Positions 15,598 to 23,825 of a stretch of DNA of 64,000 nucleotides are shown here, one piece after another. The notes under the pieces were generated by a model. That model saw only the letters and a program-made list of their open reading frames with translations. It was not told the DNA's origin and made no database searches. The DNA is from DASSUW01 sp963740605 (GTDB lineage: Bacteria; Actinomycetota; Thermoleophilia; Solirubrobacterales; Solirubrobacteraceae): the NCBI GenBank assembly GCA_963740605.1, contig CAVUFC010000012.1, positions 44,371 to 108,370 on the forward strand. Reading direction: 5' to 3'. Position 1 is the first letter of the stretch. The number at the start of each line of letters is the position of its first letter. The translations under genes and the position numbers were made by a program.

Positions 15598-16649
15598 TGC
15601 CGCTCACGATCCGCGCCCTCAACCGCGCTCTCCTCGAGCGCCAGCTGCTGCTGCGCCGCCGGACAACCGGCATCGGCGCGGCGATCGAGCACCTCGTCGG
15701 CATGCAGGCGCAGGTGCCGCTGGCGCCCTACACCGGGCTCTGGAGCCGCCTGAGGGACTTCGACCCCGGCGAGCTCTCGCGCATGACCGCGGAGAAGGAG
15801 GTCGTGCGTGGGACGCTGATGCGGCGGACCGTGCACCTCGTCACCGCCGACGACTTCCTCGCGCTCCGGCCGGTGATGCAGGACATGGTCGAGCGCGGCT
15901 ACACGGGCAGCCATTTCGCGCCGCAGATCCGGGGCGTCGATCTCGACGAGCTGCTGGCGGCCGGCCGGGCGCTCGTGGAGGAGCAGCCACGGACGATCGC
16001 CGACCTGCGCAAGGAGCTCGGGCCGCGCTGGCCGGACGCCGACGCCGCGTCGCTCGCGTACGCGATCCGCTACCACCTGCCGCTCGTGCAGCTCCCGCCC
16101 CGCGGGCTGTGGCCGACCCGCAAGGGCGCAGCGCGTGCCCGCGTCACGACGGTCGAGCAGTGGCTCGGCCGCCCACTCTCCGGCGAGACGCACCCAGCGG
16201 CGACCATCCGCCGCTACCTTGCCGCGTTCGGCCCGGCGACGGTGCAGGACATCGCGGCATGGTCGGGCCTCACGAGGGTCCGCGAGGCGCTCGAGCAACT
16301 CGACGACCTCCGCGCGCTCGAAGACGATCGAGGGCGAGAGCTGCTGGACATCCAGGACGGCCCGCTCCCCGACCCGGAAACGCCCGCCCCGCCGCGCTTC
16401 CTCCCGCCGTTCGACAACGTCGTGCTCGGCCACAAGGACCGCACGCGCATCGCCGCCGACCGCGACCGCCTGATCCGCGCGCTCGACAAGCCGATGCTGC
16501 TCGTCGACGGCTTCCTGCGCGGCACGTGGAAGCTCGAACACGACCGCATCGCCGTCGACGTCTGGGATCCGCTCACCGGCGAACAGCAGCGTCAGGTCGA
16601 CGAGGAAGCCGGGCGGCTCAAGACGTTCTTGCCCCCTCCAGCCGCGTGA
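15597..16649 (+). CDS. Winged-helix DNA glycosylase, AlkZ/YcaQ-like (HTH_42 family)
   Basis: This 350-residue protein matches the HTH_42 (DUF1006) family. The N-terminal winged helix 'IEHLVGMQAQVPLAPYTGLW' contains Gln-Ala-Gln in the position of the catalytic Q-x-Q motif of AlkZ enzymes, which unhook bulky or crosslinked alkylated bases. Further marks are 'RGTLMRRTVHLVTADDF', 'RYLAAFGPATVQDIAAWSGL' and 'LPPFDNVVLGHKDR'. The GTG start has a TACCCT hexamer 12 bp upstream, inside the conserved flank of the repeat element. The substrate is inferred from family only. Confidence 0.82.
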   Translation: MPLTIRALNRALLERQLLLRRRTTGIGAAIEHLVGMQAQVPLAPYTGLWSRLRDFDPGELSRMTAEKEVVRGTLMRRTVHLVTADDFLALRPVMQDMVERGYTGSHFAPQIRGVDLDELLAAGRALVEEQPRTIADLRKELGPRWPDADAASLAYAIRYHLPLVQLPPRGLWPTRKGAARARVTTVEQWLGRPLSGETHPAATIRRYLAAFGPATVQDIAAWSGLTRVREALEQLDDLRALEDDRGRELLDIQDGPLPDPETPAPPRFLPPFDNVVLGHKDRTRIAADRDRLIRALDKPMLLVDGFLRGTWKLEHDRIAVDVWDPLTGEQQRQVDEEAGRLKTFLPPPAA

Positions 16650-17135
16650 GCTCGCGCACATCCCTTACGAACAGCGTGCTCGTCAGCGAGAGCAGCGCGA
16701 GCACGCTCCCGGCGATCAGCACGTCGGTGGCGCCGAACTTCTCGCCCAACGGCCCGGCGAGCACGTAGCCGAGCGGCAGCAGCGCCAGCGAACCCATCCA
16801 GTCGTACGCGGTCACGCGCGAGAGCACGTGCGGCGGGACGCGCTCCGCCAACGCGGTCTCCCACCAGATCCCGAACAGGGGCGACGCTCGTCCCCGTCAG
16901 GGCGAAGATCGGGAGCAGCGCGGCCAGGGGACCCGAGCGCGAAGATGGCGAACGACGCCGGCCACGGCAGCGCGAGCAGCATCCCGGTCCGCATCGGGTG
17001 TCGCGGCCGCCAGCGGGGCCCGATCGGCCCACACCCCGCCGATCAGGAGGAAGCCGCCAAGCGGGAGCGTGCGCCGCCAGGACGATCCCGACGTCGCTCG
17101 GCGAGCCGATGTCGGTGACGTACAGCGTGCACGAC
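16618..17135 (-). pseudogene. Decayed MFS transporter
   Basis: The C-terminal 77 codons (16618-16851) are intact and read 'ERVPPHVLSRVTAYDWMGSL', 'LPLGYVLAGPLGEKFGA', as in MFS_3-type exporters. Upstream, homologous pieces continue in different frames: 'LFGIWWETAL', then 'LLPIFALTG', 'MLLALPWPASFAIFALG', 'LPLGGFLLIGGVWADR' and 'GSPSDVGIVLAA'. At least three frameshifts and a large internal deletion separate them, since a full family member has about 400 residues. The 5' end is lost near the divergent SnoaL-like gene. No intact start exists. Confidence 0.85.
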
Positions 17136-17152
17136 ACGGCATCATGGCCGCG

Positions 17153-17626
17153 ATGGACGTGGACGAGCTGTTCGATGCGTGGGAGCGCACATGGTCGGGC
17201 CGCGACCCTGCTGGGTTCGAATCGCTGTGCGTGGAACCGTTCGCCTACGAGGACCCGCTGACGCCGGAGCCGCTGCACGGCGTCCTCTCGCTCGTCGCGC
17301 ACGCGCGCAAGCTCTGGAAGGTGTTCCCGGACGCGCGCGTCAACGCGACCGGCGAGCGCCTCAGCGACGGTCGCTTCGCCTGCGCCCCGTGCAAGATCCT
17401 CGGCACGCACATGGGCCGGCTCGGCGGGATCACGCCGACCGGCCGCTTCATCGTCGTGCACGCGGTCGTCTACGCCGAGCTCAAGGACGACAAGCTGGTG
17501 CGCGTCCGCGCGTTCTACGACCTCCACGGCGCCGCCACCGCGCTCGGCGTGCTCCCCGAGCACGGCACGGTGGGCGAGAAGGCACTCCTGCTCCTACGCG
17601 GCTTCGGCCTCCGCGCTAACTCTTGA
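17153..17626 (+). CDS. SnoaL-like (ester cyclase/NTF2-fold) protein
   Basis: This 157-residue protein has the NTF2/SnoaL cone-fold pattern. An N-terminal helix 'LFDAWERTWSGRDPAGFESLC' leads to 'FAYEDPLTPEPLHGV.SLVAHARKLWKVFPDARV' and the strand pair 'VHAVVYAELKDDKLVRVRAFYDLHGAA'. Members bind small hydrophobic ligands or act as cyclases and isomerases; the substrate is unknown. ATG 17153 is chosen, with an in-frame ATG at 17144 as the alternative. Its 3' end overlaps the convergent cupredoxin gene by 11 bp. Confidence 0.8.
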   Translation: MDVDELFDAWERTWSGRDPAGFESLCVEPFAYEDPLTPEPLHGVLSLVAHARKLWKVFPDARVNATGERLSDGRFACAPCKILGTHMGRLGGITPTGRFIVVHAVVYAELKDDKLVRVRAFYDLHGAATALGVLPEHGTVGEKALLLLRGFGLRANS

Positions 17627-17969
17627 CGTCGATCTCGCCGGTCATGCCCGGGTGCACGGTGCACTCGTACTGGACCGTGCCGGCCGTGTCGACCGTCGTC
17701 GAGAAGGTCTTGCCCTTGCCGAACAGCGGGGACTTGAAGTCGGCGCCCGAGTTCGCGACTGCGTTGTGGTCGACCGTGTCGTCGTTCTCCCAGCAGACCG
17801 TGTCGCCGGCGTTCGCCGTCGTCTTCTCGGGAGCGAACTTGATGTTCGCCATCTTGATCACGACGGCGTCGCTCGGGCAGGCGCCGGAGGACGCGGACCC
17901 GGAGTCATCGTCACCACCACAGGCGGCGAGCAGCAGGGCGGCGAGGAGCACGAGAAGAGCGGCGCGCAT
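17616..17969 (-). CDS. Cupredoxin (plastocyanin-like) lipoprotein
   Basis: This 117-residue protein has a lipoprotein signal peptide ending in the lipobox 'LLAACGG', then a Ser/Asp linker. The blue-copper domain supplies ligands from 'DHNAVAN' (His) and from 'YECTVHPGMTG' (Cys, His, Met). It should be anchored outside the membrane and carry electrons or bind copper. The ATG shares its A with the TGA of the upstream endonuclease/phosphatase-family gene, so the two genes form one unit. Confidence 0.9.
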   Translation of the reverse strand: MRAALLVLLAALLLAACGGDDDSGSASSGACPSDAVVIKMANIKFAPEKTTANAGDTVCWENDDTVDHNAVANSGADFKSPLFGKGKTFSTTVDTAGTVQYECTVHPGMTGEIDVKS

Positions 17970-18601
17970 CACGCGAGGGTAACCGCCACCGGTGCGTGGT
18001 CGGAGAGCGGCCCGTGCTCGAGCACCTCGGGCGGGCCTGCCGCGCGACCCGTGGTGAACAGGTGGTCGACGTGGTGGCCCGCTACGTGACGCAATCCCGC
18101 GAACCGAGGCGCGCGCAGGTTCAGGTCGCCGCCGAACACGAGCAGCGGCCCCCACTCGCGCGCCACCGACACGGCTCGCTCGCAGTCGGCCTGCGCCGCC
18201 GCCTCGGGCCGGTGGTGCGCGTGCGCGTTCACGACCCACCCGTCCGGCAGCCGGGCTCCATGGACCCATCGCCGCTCCGGCCACCGCCGCAGCCGTGCCG
18301 CCGCCGAGTCGAGGATCGGCAGCCCGCGCGCGAGGATCGCGTTGCCGCCGCCGCCCCACGACTTCAACAGATCCGGGTTGCGCGCCGAGATCGCCCGAGT
18401 CAGCGGCAGCAGCTGGTTGCGCGACGTGAGCTGCATCCGGAAATCGACCCCGAACAGCGGCGGGAACCACGGCGGCACCTCCTGCAGCAGCGCCACGTCC
18501 CACTCCCAGCCCGCCAGTGCGGCCGCGAACTCGCGCGCCAGCGACCGCCCGGACGGCGGCACCGAGCGGCCGTGGAAGAGATTCCACGTGAGCACGCGCA
18601 C
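17969..18601 (-). CDS. Endonuclease/exonuclease/phosphatase-family hydrolase
   Basis: This 210-residue protein shows the metal-dependent EEP fold. It has 'VLTWNLFHG' with the Asn ligand at the N-terminus, 'DVALLQEVPPWF' with the Glu metal ligand, 'VVNAHAHHRPE', 'LLVFGGDLNLRAPRF' (catalytic Asp-x-Asn) and the closing 'LSDHAPVAVTL'. It may act on DNA, inositol phosphates or lipids; the sequence does not decide. The GTG start at 18601 lies about 26 bp from the first supported codon of the divergent argF. Confidence 0.87.
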   Translation of the reverse strand: MRVLTWNLFHGRSVPPSGRSLAREFAAALAGWEWDVALLQEVPPWFPPLFGVDFRMQLTSRNQLLPLTRAISARNPDLLKSWGGGGNAILARGLPILDSAAARLRRWPERRWVHGARLPDGWVVNAHAHHRPEAAAQADCERAVSVAREWGPLLVFGGDLNLRAPRFAGLRHVAGHHVDHLFTTGRAAGPPEVLEHGPLSDHAPVAVTLA

Positions 18602-18626
18602 CGCGGCTGACCGTACACTGCGGCGC

Positions 18627-19490
18627 CTGCACTTCCTCGACGGCACCGAGCTCTCCGCCGGCCAGCTCACGTCGCTGCTGGACCGCGCGCTGGCCCTCAA
18701 GGAGGCGCCCGCCGCCTCGCGTGCGCTGGAGGGCCAGACCGTCGCGCTGCTCTTCGAGCACCCGTCGACGCGCACGCGCGTGTCGTTCGAGGCCGGCGTC
18801 TTCGAACTCGGCGGTCACCCGATGGTCCTGCGGGCGAACGAGCTGCAGCTCACGCGCGGCGAGTCGGTGCGCGACACGGCGCTGGTGTTCTCCCGGCACG
18901 CGGCCGTGATCGGGCTGCGCACCGGCTCGGAGGAGCGGCTGGCCGCGCTCGCCGAGCACGCCACGGTGCCCGTCGTGAACATGCTCTCTCCCTGCCATCA
19001 CCCGTGCCAGGCGCTCGCCGACCTGATGACGATGCGCGAGGCGTTCGGCGCGATCGAAGGTCGCGTGCTCACGTACGTCGGCGACGGCAACAACGTCGCC
19101 CGATCGCTGGCCGTTCTCGGCGGCCTGGCCGGCGTGCAGGTGCGCGTGGCGGCGCCTGCGGGATTCCAGCTCGACGGTGGCGCCGAGCTGTACGACGACC
19201 CGGTCGACGCGGTCGCCGGCGCCGACGCCGTCTACACCGACGTCTGGGTCTCGATGAGCGATGACGAGAGCGAGGCGGCCCGCCGCCGCGAGGCGCTCGA
19301 CCCGTACCGGCTCGACGACGCACTGCTCGACCAGGCCGCGCCGCACGCGATCGCGCTCCACTGCCTGCCCGCCCACCCCGGCGAGGAGATCAGCGAAGGT
19401 GTTCTGTATGGCGACCGCCAGCGGATCTGGGACCAGGCCGAGAACCGGAGGCATGCGCAGAAGGCACTCCTGGAGATGCTGGTCTCATGA
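18627..19490 (+). CDS. argF: Ornithine carbamoyltransferase
   Basis: The protein transfers carbamoyl phosphate to ornithine in arginine synthesis. The carbamoyl-phosphate motif is 'EHPSTRTRVSFE'. 'SPCHHPCQALADLMT' contains the expected His-Pro-x-Gln-A segment, and 'HCLPAHPGEEIS' carries the ornithine-domain Cys-Leu-Pro. No ATG, GTG or TTG lies where the homology begins ('LHFLDGTELSAGQL'). A CTG at 18627 stands 7 bp after a TACACT -10 box (18614-18619), the same geometry as other leaderless genes here. The alternative GTG at 18588 would overlap the divergent gene's start. The stop overlaps the next gene (ATGA). Confidence 0.92.
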   Translation: MHFLDGTELSAGQLTSLLDRALALKEAPAASRALEGQTVALLFEHPSTRTRVSFEAGVFELGGHPMVLRANELQLTRGESVRDTALVFSRHAAVIGLRTGSEERLAALAEHATVPVVNMLSPCHHPCQALADLMTMREAFGAIEGRVLTYVGDGNNVARSLAVLGGLAGVQVRVAAPAGFQLDGGAELYDDPVDAVAGADAVYTDVWVSMSDDESEAARRREALDPYRLDDALLDQAAPHAIALHCLPAHPGEEISEGVLYGDRQRIWDQAENRRHAQKALLEMLVS

Positions 19491-19843
19491 CCCAAGCCAA
19501 GCGCAGCCGCCTCAACCCGATCGGGGCGCTCGTGCTCACGCGCGAGCGGATCCAGGAGGTGCTCGACGACGCCGTCGAGCGTGGCCGCATGACCCGCGAC
19601 GACGCGCAGGATCTGCTGGCCGAACTCGTGCGCCGCGGCACCGGGCCGGCCGACCGGCTGATCCGCGCAGCCGGGCTGGGCAGCACGTTCCCGATCGACG
19701 AGTACGACGACATGACGGCCGCCCAGGTCACCGAGAAGCTCGACGCCCTGGCGCCCGCGCAGCTGCGCACCGTGCGCGACCACGAACGCCGCAACGCGAA
19801 CCGCAAGTCGGTGCTCGCAGCGATCGATCGTAAGCTGCCTTGA
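19487..19843 (+). CDS. Small helical protein, phasin/PhaF-like N-terminal pattern, unknown function
   Basis: The 118 residues are predicted almost entirely helical. The first half ('ERIQEVLDDAVERGRMTRDDAQDLLAELVRRG') resembles the 'DELVERGE..xxEG..L...L' pattern of phasin-like proteins. The second half ends 'LRTVRDHERRNANRKSVLAAIDRKL', a basic helix that might contact nucleic acid. It overlaps argF by 4 bp and is followed at once by the methyltransferase gene. No catalytic residues are evident. The family assignment is tentative. Confidence 0.72.
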   Translation: MTQAKRSRLNPIGALVLTRERIQEVLDDAVERGRMTRDDAQDLLAELVRRGTGPADRLIRAAGLGSTFPIDEYDDMTAAQVTEKLDALAPAQLRTVRDHERRNANRKSVLAAIDRKLP

Positions 19844-21199
19844 GTGTCCACCACCTCTTCGCAGCTCCGCCCGTCGCGCGGTGACGTCCTCGAGCTGACG
19901 ATCGACTCGCTCGCCCACGGCGGCAACGGCGTCGCTCGCCACGACGGCTACGTCGTGTTCGTCGCCGGCGCGGTGCCCGGTGATCGCGTCCGCGCCGTTG
20001 TCGGCAAGGCGAAGCGCGCCTACGCCGAGGCGCGGGCGATCGAGATCGTCACGCCGTCGCCGGACCGTGTCCCGCCGCGCGCCGATCACCCGGGCGCCCC
20101 GTGGCAGGTGCTCCCGTACGAGCGCCAGCTCGCGATCAAGGCCGAGCAGGTGCGCGAGGCGCTGGAGCGGATCGGGCACCTCAGCGACTTCGAGCTCGAG
20201 CCGATCGTCCCCGCCGTCGAGCAGTGGCGCTACCGCAACAAGCTCGAGTACTCGTTCGGCATTGGCCCCGACGGCGAGCTCGTGTGCGGCTTCCACGCGC
20301 CCGGCCGCTGGGACGAGATCCTGCCGATGACCGACTGCCTACTCGCCTCCGAGCGGTCGAACGAGGTGCGCGAGCAGGTGCTGCAGTGGTGCCGCGCCCA
20401 AGGCCTGAGCGCGTGGGACCGGCGCGAGCAGGTCGGCCTGCTGCGCAACCTCGTGGTCCGCGAAGGCCGCCGCACCGGAGAGCTGCAGGTGCGGCTCGTC
20501 ACCTCGCCCGGCAGCATCGACGTCGACTCGCTGGCCGACGCGGTCGAGTGCGACGGCCTGTTCTGGACCCGCCAGGACCAGCTCGGCGAGACGGCCCTGG
20601 GCGGCGAAACGACGCTGATCTCCGGCACGCCGCAGCTGCGCGAGCAGATCGGCGGCCTCGAGCTGAAGATCAGCCCCGAGGCGTTCTTCCAGACCAACAC
20701 CGAGATGGCCGAGCAGCTGTACGCGCTCGCCGCCGAGTACGCCCAGCTGCGCGGGCACGAACGCGTCTTCGACCTGTACTGCGGCATCGGCACGATCGGC
20801 CTCGCCCTTGCCGCGCGGGCGCGCGAGGTGGTGGGTGTCGAGATCGTCGAGCCGGCGGTCGCCGACGCGATCGCGAACGCCCGTATCAACGACGTCACCA
20901 ACGCACGCTTCTACGCCGGTGATATCCGCCTCGCGATGCGCGACCTCGTCGAGCAGGCCGGGCGCCCCGACGTCGCCATCGTCGACCCGCCGCGTGCCGG
21001 CCTGTCGCAGAAGGTCGTACGCCGCATCATCGAGGCAGGGCCGAAGCGGATCGTGTACGTCTCCTGCAACCCGACCACGCTGGCGCCGAACGCCGCGCAG
21101 ATGGTCGAGGCGGGCTACCGGCTCGTGCGCGTGCGCCCGGTCGACATGTTCCCGCAGACGCCGCACATCGAGAGCGTCGCGCTGCTCGAGCGTTCTTAG
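19844..21199 (+). CDS. RNA (uracil-5-) methyltransferase, TrmA/RumA family with TRAM domain
   Basis: This 451-residue protein has an N-terminal TRAM domain (residues ~10-70, 'IDSLAHGGNGVARHDGYVVFV') and a SAM-dependent methyltransferase domain. The latter has 'VFDLYCGIGTIGLALA', 'IVDPPRAGLSQKV' and the nucleophile motif 'VYVSCNPTTLAPN'. It methylates uracil C5 in rRNA or tRNA. The iron-sulfur motif CGGCxWQ of RumA-type enzymes is replaced at residues 82-88 by HPGAPWQ, so this copy keeps Trp-Gln but has lost both cysteines. GTG 19844 directly follows the preceding stop. Confidence 0.92.
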   Translation: MSTTSSQLRPSRGDVLELTIDSLAHGGNGVARHDGYVVFVAGAVPGDRVRAVVGKAKRAYAEARAIEIVTPSPDRVPPRADHPGAPWQVLPYERQLAIKAEQVREALERIGHLSDFELEPIVPAVEQWRYRNKLEYSFGIGPDGELVCGFHAPGRWDEILPMTDCLLASERSNEVREQVLQWCRAQGLSAWDRREQVGLLRNLVVREGRRTGELQVRLVTSPGSIDVDSLADAVECDGLFWTRQDQLGETALGGETTLISGTPQLREQIGGLELKISPEAFFQTNTEMAEQLYALAAEYAQLRGHERVFDLYCGIGTIGLALAARAREVVGVEIVEPAVADAIANARINDVTNARFYAGDIRLAMRDLVEQAGRPDVAIVDPPRAGLSQKVVRRIIEAGPKRIVYVSCNPTTLAPNAAQMVEAGYRLVRVRPVDMFPQTPHIESVALLERS

Positions 21200-21957
21200 G
21201 CGGCCAGTGGCAGCGGGTCGTCGCCCGCGAACCGCGCGAGCGTCGTGCCGAGCAGGCGGTAGACCTGCTCGCTGACCGCCATGCCGCAGTGCGAGGCCAC
21301 GACCTCGAACTGCTGATCGGCGGCCGGGTCCAGGCAGGCGTGCCAGTCGACGATCCCGTCCGAGCGCGAGTAGACCGACACGTAGCGGACGTCGGATGGG
21401 AACTGCGCCGGCAGGTGGGTGCGGAAGCTCTCGCAGCAGGCTCCACGCAGGCAGCTCAGTGACATGAAGCCCGGCACTCGGCCGGTGCCCAGCGCTCCCA
21501 CGACGCCGACCTGGAGCAGCACGAGCGGATGCACCTTGAGCATCGAGACGGTCGGCGCACCCAGCGTCACGATCCCGGACACGAGGTCAGGGCGGCGGTA
21601 CGCGACAACGCGCGCGAGCACGCCGCCGCGGCTCTGGCCGACGATCGCGACCTTCTCGCCTGTGCGGTCCGCCAGCGTCTCCAGCCGCTTCTCCAGGCGC
21701 TCGCAGGCCTCCTGCGAGCAGCCGACGTTGGCGCGGATGCCGGCTCGGCTCGTCCAGTAGCCGTTGGCGCGTAGCCACTTGGTCATCGTCCCGAGCGAGC
21801 CGTCGCCGGCCAGGAATCCCGGCACGAGCAGCACCGGCCGGCCGTTGCCGGGGACGACGCCCTCCCCGTGCCAGACCGGGCTGCGCAGCAGCCGCGCGGC
21901 CTCCAGCGCGAAGCGGGACTCGCGCCACAGCGGCGGGACGTGCGGGATGACGTCCAT
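21196..21957 (-). CDS. Alpha/beta-hydrolase, lipase/esterase-like
   Basis: This 253-residue protein has 'PVLLVPGFLAGDGSLGTMTKWLRANGY', a lipase-type oxyanion region. The nucleophile elbow GQSRGG is in 'KVAIVGQSRGGVLARVVAYRRPD', the Asp is in 'YSRSDGIVDW' and the catalytic His is in 'VASHCGMAVSEQVY'. There is no signal peptide. The order of elements resembles lipases of the LipA/EstA type that act on acyl glycerols. It converges with the methyltransferase gene, and the two stop codons interlock by exactly 4 bp (TTAG). Confidence 0.87.
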   Translation of the reverse strand: MDVIPHVPPLWRESRFALEAARLLRSPVWHGEGVVPGNGRPVLLVPGFLAGDGSLGTMTKWLRANGYWTSRAGIRANVGCSQEACERLEKRLETLADRTGEKVAIVGQSRGGVLARVVAYRRPDLVSGIVTLGAPTVSMLKVHPLVLLQVGVVGALGTGRVPGFMSLSCLRGACCESFRTHLPAQFPSDVRYVSVYSRSDGIVDWHACLDPAADQQFEVVASHCGMAVSEQVYRLLGTTLARFAGDDPLPLAA

Positions 21958-22059
21958 TTGCAGCTATTACCCCATCAGATGGGTCGGCGATACAACCGCC
22001 TATCGGACAGTCTTTCGTGCGCAGGGCGGCAGAAGCCTCCCCCGAGTAGCATCGCGACC

Positions 22060-22998
22060 GTGCGAGCCGCCACGATCAGCGACGGCACGATCGCCGTCCA
22101 GGAGCACCCCGACCCGGAGCCGCAGGCCGGCGAGCTGCTCGTCCGCGTCCATGCCGCGGGCCTCAACGGCGCCGACATGATGCAGCTCAAGGGCTTCTAT
22201 CCGGCCCCGCCCGGCGCACCGCCGGACATCCCCGGGCTCGAGCTGGCCGGCGAGATCGTCGCGACCGGCGACGGCGTGCGGCGGTTCGAGGTCGGCGACC
22301 GCGTGATGGCCATCGTCGGCGGTGGCGGCCAGGGTGAGCTGGCGATCGTCCACGAGCGCGTCGCGATGCCGATCCCCGAGGAGCTCGACTACACGGCGGC
22401 CGGGGGCGTCCCGGAGGTTTTCTGCACCGCCCATGATGCCCTGTTCACGCAGGCCGGTCTCACGGTCGGCGAACGGCTGCTCGTCCACGGCGCCGCCGGC
22501 GGCGTCGGCATGGCCGCCGTGCAGCTCGGCACGATGGCCGGCGCCCGCGTGTCCGCCACCGTGCGCAACGAGCACTGCCGCGAGCAGATCTCGACGCTGG
22601 GCGTCAACGCGCTGGCGCCCGACGAGTTCGTCGAGGCGGGGCCGTTCGACGTGATCCTCGAGCTCGTCGGCGCACCGAACTTCCCCGCCAACTTCGAGGC
22701 GCTCGCGCCGCTGGGGCGGATCGGCGTCGTCGGGATCGGCGCCGGCGCCCAGACCGATCTCGACCTCCGCGCGCTGATGTACAAGCGCGTGCGGCTGTTC
22801 GGGACGGTGATGCGAGCCCGCTCGCTGGAGGAGAAGGCGATGATGACGCGCGCCGTCGAGCGGTCGGTCCTGCCCGGCTTCGTCTCGGGCGACCTTTCGG
22901 TGTTCGTCGCCGCGACGTACCCGCTCGACGATGTCGCGGCCGCCTACGAGCGCTTTCAGGTGGGCGGCAAGCTCGGCAAGATCGTGCTCGAGATGTGA
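22060..22998 (+). CDS. NAD(P)H:quinone oxidoreductase, zinc-free medium-chain dehydrogenase
   Basis: This 312-residue enzyme matches quinone oxidoreductases of the MDR superfamily. It has a GroES-like domain with 'HAAGLNGADMMQLKGFYP' and 'PGLELAGEIVATGDGV..F.VGDRVMAIV', a Rossmann domain with 'LLVHGAAGGVGMAAVQLG', and a closing 'GKLGKIVLEM'. The zinc-binding Cys residues of alcohol dehydrogenases are absent. GTG 22060 has TAGCAT (22047-22052) exactly 7 bp upstream, suggesting a leaderless mRNA. It converges with, and overlaps by 43 bp, the ECF41 sigma gene. Confidence 0.92.
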   Translation: MRAATISDGTIAVQEHPDPEPQAGELLVRVHAAGLNGADMMQLKGFYPAPPGAPPDIPGLELAGEIVATGDGVRRFEVGDRVMAIVGGGGQGELAIVHERVAMPIPEELDYTAAGGVPEVFCTAHDALFTQAGLTVGERLLVHGAAGGVGMAAVQLGTMAGARVSATVRNEHCREQISTLGVNALAPDEFVEAGPFDVILELVGAPNFPANFEALAPLGRIGVVGIGAGAQTDLDLRALMYKRVRLFGTVMRARSLEEKAMMTRAVERSVLPGFVSGDLSVFVAATYPLDDVAAAYERFQVGGKLGKIVLEM

Positions 22999-23825
22999 GC
23001 GAGCTTGTCCGGGTTCACGATCGACCGGATCGCGTGGATCCGTCCGCCGGAGATCTCGAACGCCTGAGCGGCGATGAGCGCGCCGTCGGCGTCGAAGCCG
23101 AGCAGGCCAGGGTCGCCGTTGACCGCGGCGAGCCGGAGCGAGTAGCCGCGGCGCGCAGCGACGCGCTGGAAGCCCGCGAGCATGCGGGCGACTGCCTCCG
23201 CGCCCGCGACCGGCGCCCAGATCTGCGGGGCCTTGCCGCCGCCGTCGCCGTAGAACGTCGCCTCCTCGGCGAGCAGCTCGACCAGCGGCTCGGTATCGCC
23301 CTGCTGGAGCGCGGCGACGAAGCGCGTCATCAGCTCCTCGCGCTGCTCGCGCGAGGGCTCGAAGCGCGGCCGCCGCTCGTCGACGTGGCGGCGCGCCCGC
23401 ACGGCGAGCTGGCGCACGTTGTCCTGGCTCTTGTCGACGATCGCCGCGATCTCGTCGTAGCCGAAGTCGAACGCCTCGCGCAGCACGAACACGGCACGCT
23501 CGACGGGCGTCAGGCTCTCGAGCAGCACGAGCACCGCGAGTGACAGCGACTCGGCCCGGACGGCGGCGTCCGGCGCCGGGTCCGCGAGCACGGGCTCCGG
23601 CAGCCAGGTGCCCGGGTACTGCTCCCGGCGGACGCGCGCGGACCGCAGGTGATCGATGCTCAGGCGAGTCACGACGGTCGACAGCCACGCCTTCGGGGAC
23701 TCGACGTCGCCGGCCTGGTGGAGGCGCAGGAACGCCTCCTGGACGATGTCCTCCGCCTCGCTGAGGCTGCCGACCATGCGGTAGGCGATCGACACCATCA
23801 ACGGTCGTAGGTCTTCGGCTGTCAC
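22956..23825 (-). CDS. sigJ: ECF41 (SigJ-like) RNA polymerase sigma factor with fused SnoaL-like domain
   Basis: Residues 1-65 form sigma region 2 ('LMVSIAYRMVGSLSEAEDIVQEAFLRLH') and 95-150 form region 4 ('LESLTPVERAVFVLREAFDFGYDEIAAIV'). From about 165 a SnoaL-like domain follows, with the ECF41 hallmarks DGGGK (194-198) and NPDKL (about 273-277). In this group the C-terminal domain replaces an anti-sigma factor and tunes activity. The GTG start has a textbook GGGAGGAGG ribosome site. The gene diverges from an epimerase-like gene, and the likely ECF41 promoter lies between them, overlapping this start codon. Confidence 0.93.
   Translation of the reverse strand: MTAEDLRPLMVSIAYRMVGSLSEAEDIVQEAFLRLHQAGDVESPKAWLSTVVTRLSIDHLRSARVRREQYPGTWLPEPVLADPAPDAAVRAESLSLAVLVLLESLTPVERAVFVLREAFDFGYDEIAAIVDKSQDNVRQLAVRARRHVDERRPRFEPSREQREELMTRFVAALQQGDTEPLVELLAEEATFYGDGGGKAPQIWAPVAGAEAVARMLAGFQRVAARRGYSLRLAAVNGDPGLLGFDADGALIAAQAFEISGGRIHAIRSIVNPDKLAHISSTILPSLPPT

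Noticed and set aside
18342..18626. Extended N-terminus for argF from 18342
   Set aside because: The upstream codons are antisense to the EEP-family gene and lack homology; family proteins begin near 'HFLDGTEL'.
17616..19454. 612-codon minus-strand frame ending in the cupredoxin lipoprotein
   Set aside because: Only the last 118 codons carry a signal peptide and copper motif. The rest is antisense to argF and to the hydrolase gene.
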